The translations under genes were made by a program, and so were the position numbers. This document shows, piece after piece, positions 23,601 through 33,348 of a DNA stretch of 64,000 nucleotides. The stretch's first letter is position 1, and every line of letters starts with the position of its first letter. The notes under the pieces are model-generated. The model did no database searches. It worked only from the letters and a program-made list of their open reading frames with translations, and had not been told where the DNA came from. Source of the stretch: Notospermus geniculatus (Eukaryota > Nemertea > Pilidiophora > Heteronemertea > Lineidae). The stretch spans positions 62,001-126,000 of the forward strand of contig NMRB01000467.1 of the NCBI GenBank assembly GCA_002633025.1, in the 5' to 3' direction.

Positions 23601-23808
23601 CTGTCAAGTTAAAAGGGGAGGAGACATCAATAAATTAAGCGAATATTTTGCGAATAATAACGAAACTTTCTGTTAACGTGAAGTTTAATAGACACAAAGT
23701 AATCTTTAAAACAGTATTCTTCTATTGCACATGTAATTTATCACGAGATCTGCATGCAAATGCCGTACTTAGGAGAGATTCCAGAGATTCAGCTCCAGCT
23801 TCCGCCAT
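14689..23808 (-). CDS. GGA: GGA family ARF-binding clathrin adaptor (VHS-GAT-hinge-GAE)
   Basis: GGA proteins are monomeric adaptors at the trans-Golgi. VHS binds acidic-dileucine sorting signals, GAT binds ARF-GTP, the hinge binds clathrin and GAE recruits accessory proteins. Sixteen coding exons join in phase to 688 aa: 23769-23808, 22956-23116, 22622-22720, 22271-22429, 22095-22166, 21901-21981, 21474-21696, 20523-20633, 20226-20336, 19712-19824, 19372-19531, 18890-19028, 15602-15831, 15235-15398, 15038-15148 and 14689-14781. VHS is residues ~10-153 (LLNKATSP across the first junction, CLEACVKNCGRNFHAE, KFRFLNEMIKIISPK). GAT is ~170-320 (ILARLLKSKNPDDLQAANRL, ILAANDALMSVMALYK). The long Ser/Thr/Pro-rich hinge carries LDDLNILGQNLLQQSLPP, as in vertebrate GGAs. 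GAE fills the end (VMKVKLQPPSATELPPYNP, AITQVMLLANPQKEKIRLKF). One intron uses a GC donor. It is head-to-head with INTS15. Vertebrates have three GGAs; this looks like the single invertebrate form. Confidence 0.95.
16974..17111. repeat. 69-bp direct tandem duplication in a GGA intron
   Basis: A 69 bp unit beginning gctcacacaaggccaactcg occurs twice back to back (starts 16974 and 17043) with essentially no differences, in the intron between hinge exons 12 and 13. Confidence 0.9.
17284..18519. repeat. ~570-bp direct duplication in a GGA intron
   Basis: Copy 1 (17284-17857) and copy 2 (17949-18519) run in the same direction from aacaatgccacaacaccat to acattacgtaacat, separated by about 91 bp. 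Copies differ at scattered bases and small indels. Neither contains a recognisable exon, and the gene reads in frame across the intron. It is a local segmental duplication, not a mobile element with ends I can define. Confidence 0.88.
19221..19293 (-). repeat. tRNA-derived sequence (SINE head or tRNA-Thr-like relic)
   Basis: The minus strand shows an A-box-like TAGCTCAGGTGGTATAG, an anticodon-loop-like CTTGTAA (TGT, Thr) and a B-box-like GGTTCAAATCC in tRNA order and spacing. T-stem and acceptor-stem pairing are poor, so it is a SINE promoter head or dead tRNA copy, not a working tRNA. It lies in the GGA intron between coding exons 11 and 12. Confidence 0.65.
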
Positions 23809-24896
23809 GTTGTACAGTCATGAGACAACTGATCCTCTGTTCGCGTAGTGTTCCGCTTGTACGAGTACAGAGGAGCGCTGTGAGGGCAGGGCGGGGAACC
23901 AGGTACCAAACATCCGGGGATTTCCATGATGGCAGCGCCCATGGAATGATAATTTGGGTATGTTTTCCTTCGCGAAAACTGAATTTCTTGTGAATAATCC
24001 GGTTTTTTGTGCGTGGAATTCTTCATTTATTCCATGGCTCAGTAGCAGTGTGCCTTCGCCAAAATCAAGCCGTCATAAGGCATGCAGCAGAGCAGAGACG
24101 ACGGGCTACTGCAGTTGTTGAGTCTGCATGCATGCAAATGCATGTTGGCTAGTGTATCAGTGTATAGGCCTTACCGGTATCGCACCCAGCACATGGGAGG
24201 CCAGCCAGGCGGAAAGGGCCCAACCATCAGCGCCACCGCAGTATATTGACAATACATTGCGCTGTGCATGGGGTGCATTTTATGTAAACATTGGCCAATA
24301 AAAGTAACTTCCAAAAGCCAGCCGGATGCGCCTAAACTACGAGCTACGGGGGATGCGGTATGAAGTGATTCAAATCGATAATGTTTGACCACCGACCGTC
24401 TTCGCGATCGCAAAAAATCGATGATTAATACACTGACAGGCCATAAACATCACCAAAACAAATCACGCAAGTCCCGCCCCAACCCCTGCCGCGCTGATAA
24501 TGGTCAATACTGGCACGTGACCGTCGAGACAATAGAACGGGGAATTATGGGAGACGGCCATGTTGGTGATACGAGTGTATTAATCATCGATTTTTTACGA
24601 TCGCGAAGATGATCGGCAGTCAATAATTTATCGATTTGAATGAATTCATAATGCCTCCCATGTAGGTAGGTAGTTTAGGGGCATCCGGCTTTTGGAAGTT
24701 ACTTTTATTGGCCAATGTTTACAAAAAATGCACGTGTAACACTATATTGTATTGACTATACAGGATGATGTCATTGCAAAGCCTCTATTGGGGACCATCT
24801 GATTCTGATGCAAATTGAAGTCTCTGCTGTTTTCTATTTATTTCAGGTTTCGGCCTTAGTCACGGAGTCATAATTTATTGTCCACGCTTTGAAAGT
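23809..24896. promoter_or_regulatory. Divergent promoter region between GGA and INTS15
   Basis: GGA starts leftwards at 23808 and INTS15 starts rightwards at 24897, with no gene between. The GGA-proximal part (23809-24000) is relatively G+C and CpG rich. INTS15 has an acceptor at 24846/24847 before its ATG, so at least one 5' untranslated exon lies upstream, probably in 23.9-24.8 kb. Most of 24241-24763 is a foldback element. Confidence 0.5.
24241..24763. mobile_element. ~520-bp foldback element between GGA and INTS15
   Basis: The outer parts pair as inverted repeats: gtaaacattggccaataaaa on the left against ttttattggccaatgtttac on the right, then cttcgcgatcg / cgatcgcgaag and aaatcgatgattaatacac / gtgtattaatcatcgattt. 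Arms are about 200 bp each with a 100-130 bp centre. No coding capacity was seen. Confidence 0.8.
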
Positions 24897-27011
24897 ATGT
24901 CAACAGATTACCTAAGAGGATCAAACTTTCCTGACTCAATCAGGACAGCTCTGAAGGATATAGAGAGATGTTTGCCTCACAATCAAGGGTCTGCTATCCC
25001 AGGACTGTCCCATGGTGAAGGAAATGCTGAACGAATAGCAGATGAATATATCTTCCTGCACAGACCGGGGCGACCTTATCCAATGCAGGTAAGCAAGTAC
25101 GGGAGAGGAGAGCAGGACTAATAACACCCATCTTCTGATGAGAAGAGGGGACAGAAGAAAGACGAGGAAAACTGGAAGCTGCAGGCGGCAACCATGGCCA
25201 GTAGGGTGAGGCATTAAGCAATAAGATCAAAGGAATGAATTCAGTTAATCACACTATCAAATTTTCTTTTTCAGAGATTCACTGCTGTTCAAGAATTACA
25301 ACTGCAAGAAATCCTGATTGATTTCTTTGGTAACTTAAATGGTGGCAAGGCTAAACTTCGAGTGTTCCTGTTGCTCTTCTCATGCAGAGGTCCTGCTACC
25401 CACTACAAAGTGGATCTGCTGTGTAAACTGGTTTCTATGGCGATTGCTGTGAAATCAAAGAAGATTCTTGATTACGCAGGTGCTTGGATGAGTGTAAGTA
25501 ATTGACCTTGGGGTTATTTGCTCTGGATTCCTCTTCCAGGGCTTGTCCAGTACTGGTATCTGTGGCTTTTCATTACATCTGAAAGAAGTCAAACTTTCAA
25601 TTTGTCTGCTTTCAGGATATGCGTTGCTCCAGCCCTGAATGCACCAAACTAGCAGAGCATGTTATACACGACTACTGCCTTCTAGTTCCCGGTGCAACCT
25701 CCAGCCTCCAAGAGCTACGAAAGATATCAACACCATTCTCTTGTAATTTCATGACAGCAGTTACAAATGTTTATAAATCTCAAGGTAATTAGGTCCAGTA
25801 CAGATCAAATTCAACATAATGCAAACATGTATAAAATCATATTCCTCTGGGGGTCTTTTATATCATGTACTGATCATCATTGTTACTTTCTTGTGATACT
25901 GAGACAAGGGCCACCTCTTTTTCAGGTCCAAAGGCCCCTACCAGTCCTCCCCTCGGGTTATTAGAGGTCATCACTGAATGGATTTCAATGGACAATATTC
26001 TTCCCCTTCATTCCGCCCTTCACACTCACGGATCATACGTTGAGACGCCATTACCTGGGCTTGTCTCATGGTGCATTTATGCTCCGATTCAGTCATTACA
26101 ATACCGATCAAAAACAGAATCAGATGAACTGCGGCGGATCAGTCAGTTATACTCAAAACTATTCCTTGGACTCCTAAATTCATTACTAGCGACTCAGACA
26201 TTGTTCAATCCACCCAAGGAAGTTCTTCCATGTGCTGTTGTGAAAAACATTGTTGATACCATTTTGGCGTCTGCTCAGTCTGTGCCTGATGCTAGTGAAC
26301 AGGACTGTCTACAGGTGGCGCTGGAAAGATTGGGACAGGTGCTGCAAGTGGCTTTGGTTACAAAAACAATATCTGCAGACAAAGGTGAGCAATTACATGA
26401 TTGTCGTGTGATTGGAATAGATCCAAGGGGAGAGTAATGGTGTAGCACTTGTGGTCCACAACCCACAGCAGGAGGTATGGGTTTGAATGTCTGTACATGT
26501 ATCTCTGCATCCTTTAGTCTTTGAGCAACCTTTCGTCAAGCCTAGAGTAGTAGGTAACATTTCCTCTGAAAAGTTCCAAGATGATGTCTTCTATCATTAG
26601 CCTTTCTGTTGCTAATGTCAGTGCATCATCTCTTCCAGGTTCACTTAAGCAGTTATGTTCAAAACTCCCACAGAATCGGTAAGTGTCACTGTTCGTTGCA
26701 AATGTGGTACCGGGTAACTTCAGCCAAATTTGCAGCAACATATGGCTCAATTCAGCACAAGTGTGTGCTTATATCACATTGGGCTGTTGTGAATTGGAAG
26801 CTTTACATTACACAGAAGCTGATGAACATGAAATAGAAACGGGTTTCTAAGGTGAAAGACATCGCTTCCTACCAGACATGCCAGATTCGAACCCACGGAG
26901 CCTCGCAGTAGACACAAAAGCTGATGACTTAAAAACGGAAGTTAGACTCATTGATGGTACATCTAAGTACATTTCATTTCTTTCAGGCTACTTCAAATTG
27001 TTTTGACATGA
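24897..27011 (+). CDS. INTS15: Integrator complex subunit 15 (C7orf26-like)
   Basis: INTS15 is a helical scaffold subunit of the nuclear Integrator complex, which attenuates RNA polymerase II transcripts and processes snRNAs; it links the INTS10-13-14 module to the core. Six coding exons join in phase: 24897-25088, 25275-25493, 25616-25784, 25926-26384, 26639-26678 and 26987-27011, giving 367 aa. ATG 24897 is chosen because MSTDYLRGSN aligns in position with the start of the human protein; the upstream frame is open back to the acceptor, so a longer start cannot be excluded. Matching blocks are VQELQLQEILIDFF, CKLVSMAIAV, HDYCLLVPG, LGLLEVITEWI, LVSWCIYAP, LYSKLFLGLL, ALERLGQVLQVAL and LKQLCSKLPQNRLLQIV. 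The protein stops right after LLQIV, so it lacks the ~80-residue proline-rich tail of the human protein. It is divergent from GGA. Confidence 0.9.
26865..26920 (-). repeat. tRNA-derived SINE-like B-box fragment
   Basis: The minus strand contains GGGTTCGAATCTGG, a perfect RNA polymerase III B box, in the last INTS15 intron. The upstream A box and stems are unclear, so only a SINE fragment is claimed. A similar but weaker tRNA-like stretch lies at about 26430-26502 in the preceding intron. Confidence 0.4.
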
Positions 27012-27424
27012 ACCACATTCAATATCCTGATCCAGTGAACTTGAGGGAACAGCTTATACCACCATTGACTTGGAAGATTCAGGAAGGATACCTAATCTGC
27101 AAATGTGTGACTGTTTCGTTTGGAAATGAAGTCCTCTGGATTCCAGTTTTGTTCTCCACTTCCTTGTTTCTACCAGGTGGAACAAGCAAGAGAATGCTGG
27201 AAGCCAACTCCTATGACACTGCCTTTATTAGAAATCCCTGCCAAAAAGGGCTTACTTGGCCTTGGGACCAGCTTCTCCTGGATGGCACACCCTGATTAGA
27301 GTGCCCGTTAATGTCAATCCTGTGTCACACTTAATTTTGTGACAGTCTCACATAACATTTTGTTAATATCATACATCATTGTTTATTTTCCTCAAATAAT
27401 TGTACATCTTCTAAAAATGTGGAA

Positions 27425-27430
27425 AATAAA
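27425..27430 (+). terminator. Polyadenylation signal of INTS15
   Basis: AATAAA lies 414 bp after the stop codon, followed by a T-rich stretch. The interval 27012-27424 is read as the 3' untranslated region. Confidence 0.6.
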
Positions 27431-27439
27431 CATGTATTT

Positions 27440-28404
27440 TTACACAATAACAAACTTTGTCTCCGCTAATTTGGCCATGATGTCTTCTATTCACTGATGT
27501 CCTTCACCCTTTACGGGTTTATCATACTGACATTTAGAAGCCTTGTCATCTGGTGGGCTCTTTTACTTCCTGGATGCCTATGTGGAATACCCTCTCATCA
27601 TGCCTGTATTCAATGACAGTGACCTACTTAATGCCTATGTAGAACCCTATCATGCCTATGTTCAATGAGGACAGTGACCTACTTACTGTGAATGGGTTTC
27701 TCAGGTGGCCTACTTTTTATTTGCATGATCTGTAAGATATCTTGTGACGTTTGTCATTGTCACCTGACCGCCTCTTCCCACACATGCGGAAGTTCTGGAG
27801 TTTAAGAAAAAGAAAGTTGACACATTGTTTTTGAAAATTCAGTGCAGTGATTTAGAAGGAAAACTTAACAGCAAGCAGTGAAGATCACAGGTAATAATGA
27901 CAGTGAGTTAAAACCAACCTGTTACCATTGAAGATAAGAATGGGTTGTCTGAGAGCTGGTGTGTGTTGACTCCATACAGTAAAACAGAATTTTGATCAGC
28001 AGGGGGGCATGTGAAGTCATGTACATGTATCTGTACGTGCTGTAGGCCTATGATTTGCTGAAGAGTGGCTTGTTCATGTACCAATAAGCCTCTGTGGTAC
28101 AATGTATTCCAAATCTGCAATGGTGAAACATACTGTTGGCAGCAACTGTTGAGAATAGCTGGGTTATACCACAAGTATCTGTTTTGTGATGAAGTTTCCC
28201 AACCAATTCACCCAGTAGCCTAGAACATTAAGGGTCGTATTCAAAAAGGGTGATCATCGTGCGATTAAGACTTAGACGTGGGTAACTTCACTAAATGCAC
28301 ACACTTCCACAATGCATTTGACGAAGTTACACGCGTCTAAGTCTTAAACACCCTTTTTGAATACGGCCCTAATTGTCTTTAAGATGATGAATTCTGTTTT
28401 ATAG
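27440..28404. other. INTS15-CYSTM intergenic region
   Basis: No coding exon was seen. It probably holds the promoter and a 5' untranslated exon of the CYSTM-like gene, whose first coding exon begins at an acceptor. A MITE occupies 28228-28372. Confidence 0.5.
28228..28372. mobile_element. MITE, family B (TAGGGCCGTATTC ends)
   Basis: The ends ttaagggtcgtattcaaaaa and tttttgaatacggccctaa are inverted repeats, and internal ttaagacttagacg pairs with cgtctaagtcttaa. The element is about 145 bp and almost fully palindromic, flanked by TA. A second element with related ends lies at 48077-48195. Confidence 0.8.
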
Positions 28405-28405
28405 G

Positions 28406-29062
28406 ATGAGCTATCAGAATCCAAATGCACCCTATGGCGCCCAGCCACAATATGCACCCCAACAACCAGGTTACCCAGGGGCACCTCCACCTCCACATTA
28501 CGGTGGAGTGGCCCCACCTTACCAGCAGCAGCCACAAGGTTATTATCCACAGCCGTCCTATATGGGTGGGCACGGACATCACCATAAGCACCACCGACAT
28601 GATTCTTCATCGTCCTCCGATAGCGATCATTGTCACCACCCTCCACCACCTCATCATCAACATACAACAGTGTGAGTATTGGCATAAGATGAGCTCTTTG
28701 AGTTGGCATGAAGCACAAGGTGTGCTATTTGAGTTGGCATTAGGCATAATCTGTGCAATGAGATGGCATTAGGCATAAGGTGAGCTATTTTATTGGGCAT
28801 TAGGCATAAGGTGAGCTATCTGAGTGGGCATTAGGCATAAGGTGACCTATCTGAGTTGGAATTAGCCATAAGGCTCCTATTTGAAGCTGGCAGCATACAA
28901 ATTCATGTTTGATTATTTAATTCTCCATTTTATTTCAGTTATGTTGTGGATGACCAACATCGGAGGGAAGTAGAGGATGCTGAAGACTGCGCAATGTGTG
29001 CAGCCTGTACTGCCATTTGTGCTGTGCTCTGTTGCTGCTGTATGGCTTTCACCAATAATTAA
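28406..29062 (+). CDS. Proline/histidine-rich CYSTM-like small membrane protein
   Basis: Two coding exons (28406-28671, 28939-29062) join in phase 2 to 129 aa. ATG 28406 lies one base after an ATAG acceptor, so an untranslated exon lies upstream. Residues 1-50 are Pro/Tyr/Gln/Gly-rich (YGAQPQYAPQQPGYPGAPP). Residues ~54-88 are His-rich with a DSSSSSDSD acidic run. The C-terminus, DDQHRREVEDAEDCAMCAACTA followed by ICAVLCCCCMAF, has the cysteine-rich short hydrophobic segment of CYSTM-type tail-anchored membrane proteins. In that family the Cys-rich segment inserts in membranes and is linked to stress responses; the role here is unknown. The intron carries a minisatellite. The stop codon overlaps the poly(A) signal. 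Confidence 0.8.
28678..28875. repeat. ~37-bp minisatellite in the CYSTM-like gene intron
   Basis: Five to six imperfect units with the phrase ggcattaggcataaggtgag follow one another from six bases into the intron. Each unit contains a donor-like aaggtgagc or a variant. The intron's own first bases (gtgagtattggcataagatg) look like the start of a unit. Confidence 0.8.
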
Positions 29063-29066
29063 TAAA
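29061..29066 (+). terminator. Polyadenylation signal of the CYSTM-like gene, overlapping the stop codon
   Basis: The sequence AATTAATAAAAC contains both TAA (29060-29062) and AATAAA (29061-29066). If used, the 3' untranslated region would be only about 15-30 bases. Confidence 0.6.
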
Positions 29067-32000
29067 ACGCCCAGACACTGTTGTTTGTTGACAATGCTAA
29101 TATCTAGAACAATTTGATCACTTGGTAACAAACGGCACGCTGCAGGGATCTACGCGTTTTAGCGAAACAGAGAAGGGAACAACAGACTCTGTAAACAAAC
29201 CATTTGTTCAGGAACAAAATCGTCATAGGCCTTTAACAGGTCGAGACCAACGGACTGATGCAATGGAAATGTATATATATGTTGAACAGTGACAGAGACA
29301 GGGCCATAGCCCTAATTAATACTTGCCCGATTCTGCATTGATTCTAATATTCTTGATCTGTGGTGGTTTTTCCAGGTAGCTGATACATACTATTATTTCT
29401 CTCATATTTATCCTAGTCGTGAAAAGCATGTAGCAAGCAGCATAAACTTAGGCCTGTTTTGTTTCCATAACATTTTTTTGTAGTGATTGTGAGGTTTTCA
29501 TGGGCATTGGGATAACATGTGAAATGCTTTGCTAAACCGTCGAAGTACCCAGTGAAAACTGCACCGACCGCTCATTGCAAAGTGTGGTGGAAACCACACT
29601 GGAAACTTGCCTTAAGTATGGCTGGTGAAGTAGAGACCAAGAAAGGAACTAAAACAAGAATATACTGTATATCTAGCAAGATAGATTTAGTATTTATTTA
29701 CTAAAATACTGATTTGCTCATGGAGCAATCCACTACAGAACCAAGCACAAATGGAACATGACACCTCATGGCGTTCAGTTTGTTGTTATGTACGGGGAGC
29801 AGTAGCACTTTTGGTAACAGCGTCGGCCTTGTGACCAAGAGGCAGCAGGTTCAATTCCAGGGCAAGACGCCACTTGCAGTTGATTGGTCTGAAAGGACCA
29901 AGAGAAGCACTGAAGAATGAGCCGAGGAGCAACTGCAGCACCAAAACTTCCACAAATCACTCATGTTTCATTTCTGCTTGGTGACTGTGATAACAGACTG
30001 TGTACAGTTTACCATACCATACATTCGACATCAAATAATGTTACATACAAGCTCAGGAATGTGGCTCAATATAAATACATCTTCTAAAAATCTTCTCCAT
30101 ATATACACAAGTTGGTGAACAAAAAAATAATATTAACACGATTCTTTACTGTGAGTGAAATGCTGAATCTAATAGCACTGCAACTGGCAGTTAGTGAGGC
30201 AAAATTTGCTCTTTGGATATGGAAGTTCGTAGTCTCTGACATGTCTGAGTTGACTGCCAAGGTCTTCTACTAGGCTTTTTGCATGAAATCCGTGTAAAAA
30301 AGCCCGATAATTTTAGTGATGGATATTTTGCAATGAAAGACCCATGTTTTATGCCAGACTTCATAAAAAGAGAATTCTCACCATATTCATTCTGAGATAA
30401 AGAGAATGAAATATGCCCGGGGGGATTTCATTCCAATCATTGATGAGAAAGAATCATTGATGAAAGAACAAGTCAATTAAGAATTGGCCTAGAGACAAAT
30501 GTAGCAATAGAGAGTTGTACTGNAATAAATAGTAAATTATTTCCTCTTTTTCTGGAGATCTCGTATTATGTGTAGCCTTGGGCTAATGAGAGATCGTCAT
30601 TTTTCTTTAGGTAATCACGGAGAAGGCAGGTGACTGGTGCAATTCACCCCAAGTTGAAACACTGCCTGTGATTTGATAGACAGAGTTCCCCATACTATAC
30701 ATGTAGTATGCTACACAGATTTGTCCAATAAGACAGTGGTACAATGATGCATCTCAAGTTAAGAGTCACATGTATGAGAATGTACCATCGATACATTGTT
30801 GGTCCAAGGGCGGTGGAGAGGGCAGCTGTACGGGAACCAGGGTAGGGTGGTCCAGGGGTCAACCAGAATCCTTGTTTCCTAAGACAGTTCTGATAGAAAG
30901 GCAACACAGTAGCAGTTGATATTTTGAGTCAGGCAATTATTTCATATACAGCATCTTTGGAATCGTGCACCACAGCTCCAGCACAGGTCAGACAACAATC
31001 ATTGGAACCTACACGTACAGAAAAACCTGAGTAATTACGATCTACAAGACCAAAATAATGATTTACTACAACATAGTTTATGGCAACTATTAACATTCAC
31101 CAACCTGTGTAAACTAGATGTTATCTAACAATGTAAAATATCAAATATGAGTCCAATTACTTGTGTAAGTTTTTTACAAAATGAACAAACTTTGGCAAGT
31201 ATGCACTCAGACTGGTAGTGATATCAGTGGATATGGTGAACTATATATCAAGCAGTGCTGCCAGGAGTAGGCCTAGCACAAATCTGAGATAATACCGCGC
31301 ATTGATTTTATCTGATGGGGCCCTCTCTCACGACAAGGTTAAGGAATAGGGCAATGCTACCTGTGCAAATGGGGAACACCCATGCTGGATCACTCTATTT
31401 CAGGGACACACAAGATCCAATCCATATCGAGTCTAAAATCATGAGTCCTGAAATTCTCATCAACCATAAACGTGAGTGAAATCTACCCTTCATGTCTAAT
31501 GGCAAAAGATTCTATCTCTGTTGAGAAGTCGGTGCATTGAAGGAATAGCCATACTCTATACAGCGGAAGAACAGAGTCTGAAGTACTGAGATTGTGATTG
31601 AGGTCTGCACTTGTATTCAAAACAATTCAAAGAAAGCACTGTCAATAAGCCATAAAGAGTATATTCATCTTCAGATCTCTAATCTGATCGTCACTTTTGA
31701 CCAATCTGTGTGCACACTTGTGAGATCTAATGCCTTCGCCTGGGGAGTATTTGATATTCCGTCCTCTTATGAGTATTTACAAACTCTAAATCACAAACAA
31801 ATCACTTGTACATAAATATCATCGTATCATACAAAATGTAACACAATTTTTATGCCCACTGATTTCTGAAACGGATGAAAATTACAAGAGCATGGGTGAC
31901 AACCTACTTCAAATTCAGACCCCATCAATGGTCGTGCATGATTTTATTGGAATTCCAGAAGTAGGGCCTACTTCTTAACTAAGAATCACACATGAATTAC

Positions 32001-33348
32001 CAGTAAACACTTTTCTAGATAAATTACAAGGTTGTAGACCAATAGTGCTTATTGACTTTGATAATTACACCCCCTCGTTTATCTGAGAAGCAGCCTCTTC
32101 ACATCTCAGAGGGGAAGGGGCCGTCTTATCTCGAGAAATCTTGGCGTGGGTCCCAATCAAAATACCCTGCCTTGCAATTTGCAAGATTCAGAATTTAGAA
32201 TTTAGTTTGATTAACACTCCAAAAAGTTAACCACATGTAAGTCAGCTTCCACCAGCCCAGAACTTAAATATGTGGAAAACGAAATTGAAATAATAAATTT
32301 TGATTTTTCATGCACTACGAAGGCAAAACTGACCTTCTGTTGATCTGAGTTGACGAAACTAACATGAATTCTAGGCTCTGAATGTGAAGGAAAAGGATAT
32401 CTTATCCTCAGTCGGAATGTAAAAAGCCCATCTGGAATGAAATACACAACGAAAGTGTACATGATTACTATAAAATATAATAACTACCGAATGGTGTATC
32501 AAAACATACTCGTCAAAATGATATAACATGTAAGTAGATAGTATTGCTACGTCAAAGTGACATTAATTGCAAATGACCTTCTTGTCGTTCATAAAAAGTG
32601 CAAATATGGCTAGTATGATAGTACATGTACTATGGCACCTCTGTTGAAATGTACTGTACTTTGGTGTCCTACGTTGAAATGTATTGTGTTCCAAATCCCA
32701 CAATGATAACCAGATGATACTGCCTCGTCATTATCCAGAATGACATATTTCTGCAGAAGAGCAGAGATTCCATAGTTTGGTATTGACTGATGAGTTCACT
32801 GTCGGATTAGAATCAAGTGAACTGCAAGACTTGGAACACATGAGCTATCTATGGCACTACGATCTAACATATAAACATGACTGACGCAATGGCTTTTGTA
32901 TTGCTTTGGAAAATACTCTACATCAGATCTACTACATCTTTGATTTACTGAGACTACACAACAATGTTGTCGAATATGCAAGGGTGACAGTACTGTTGTT
33001 GCGTGAGAGAAATCTTACACTTAACGAACTCTGTGATAACCCCAAGGCATTTCAGCCCTCAAATGGTTACAGGCACTTGTGATCAGTGGGGGAACAGTCA
33101 ATTAAAGTAATAGCCCTATCATGTTGGACCAAGTACACTGGACAATAGATTGCAGCCATTACTTCAATCAAACCTGGCCCCACTGATTCTACCTATTACC
33201 ATTTGAGTGGAGATTTGGTCAGTTCTACTGTAATGAGTTCAAATACCCCCAAAATGTGTGGATCAAAATGGTCATGCTTGTATCGCATCAAGTACTAGAG
33301 AACGGCAGCATCTTCAAATACACGTTCTATCCCTTTTCCTTCCTGACG
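29067..33348. other. Intergenic region between CYSTM-like gene and STOX 3' end
   Basis: No coding sequence was recognised. It should contain the STOX 3' untranslated region near 31-33.3 kb. A tRNA-derived repeat lies at 29793-29873, and one undetermined base (n) at 30523. Confidence 0.6.
29793..29873 (+). repeat. tRNA-derived SINE head
   Basis: The plus strand reads agcagtagcacttttggtaac (A-box-like), then cggccttgtgaccaag (anticodon arm-like), then caggttcaattccagg (B-box-like). Order and spacing fit a tRNA-derived RNA polymerase III promoter; stems are degenerate. Confidence 0.6.

Noticed and set aside
26951-27295. Open frame of 114 codons overlapping the INTS15 last exon
   Set aside because: It is out of phase with the splice from 26678, which gives LLQIVLT and a stop. 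The frame is best read as 3' untranslated sequence.
28344-28718. Antisense 124-codon frame over the CYSTM-like exon
   Set aside because: It is produced by the Pro/His codon bias of the sense strand; the sense frame splices to a typical Cys-rich end.
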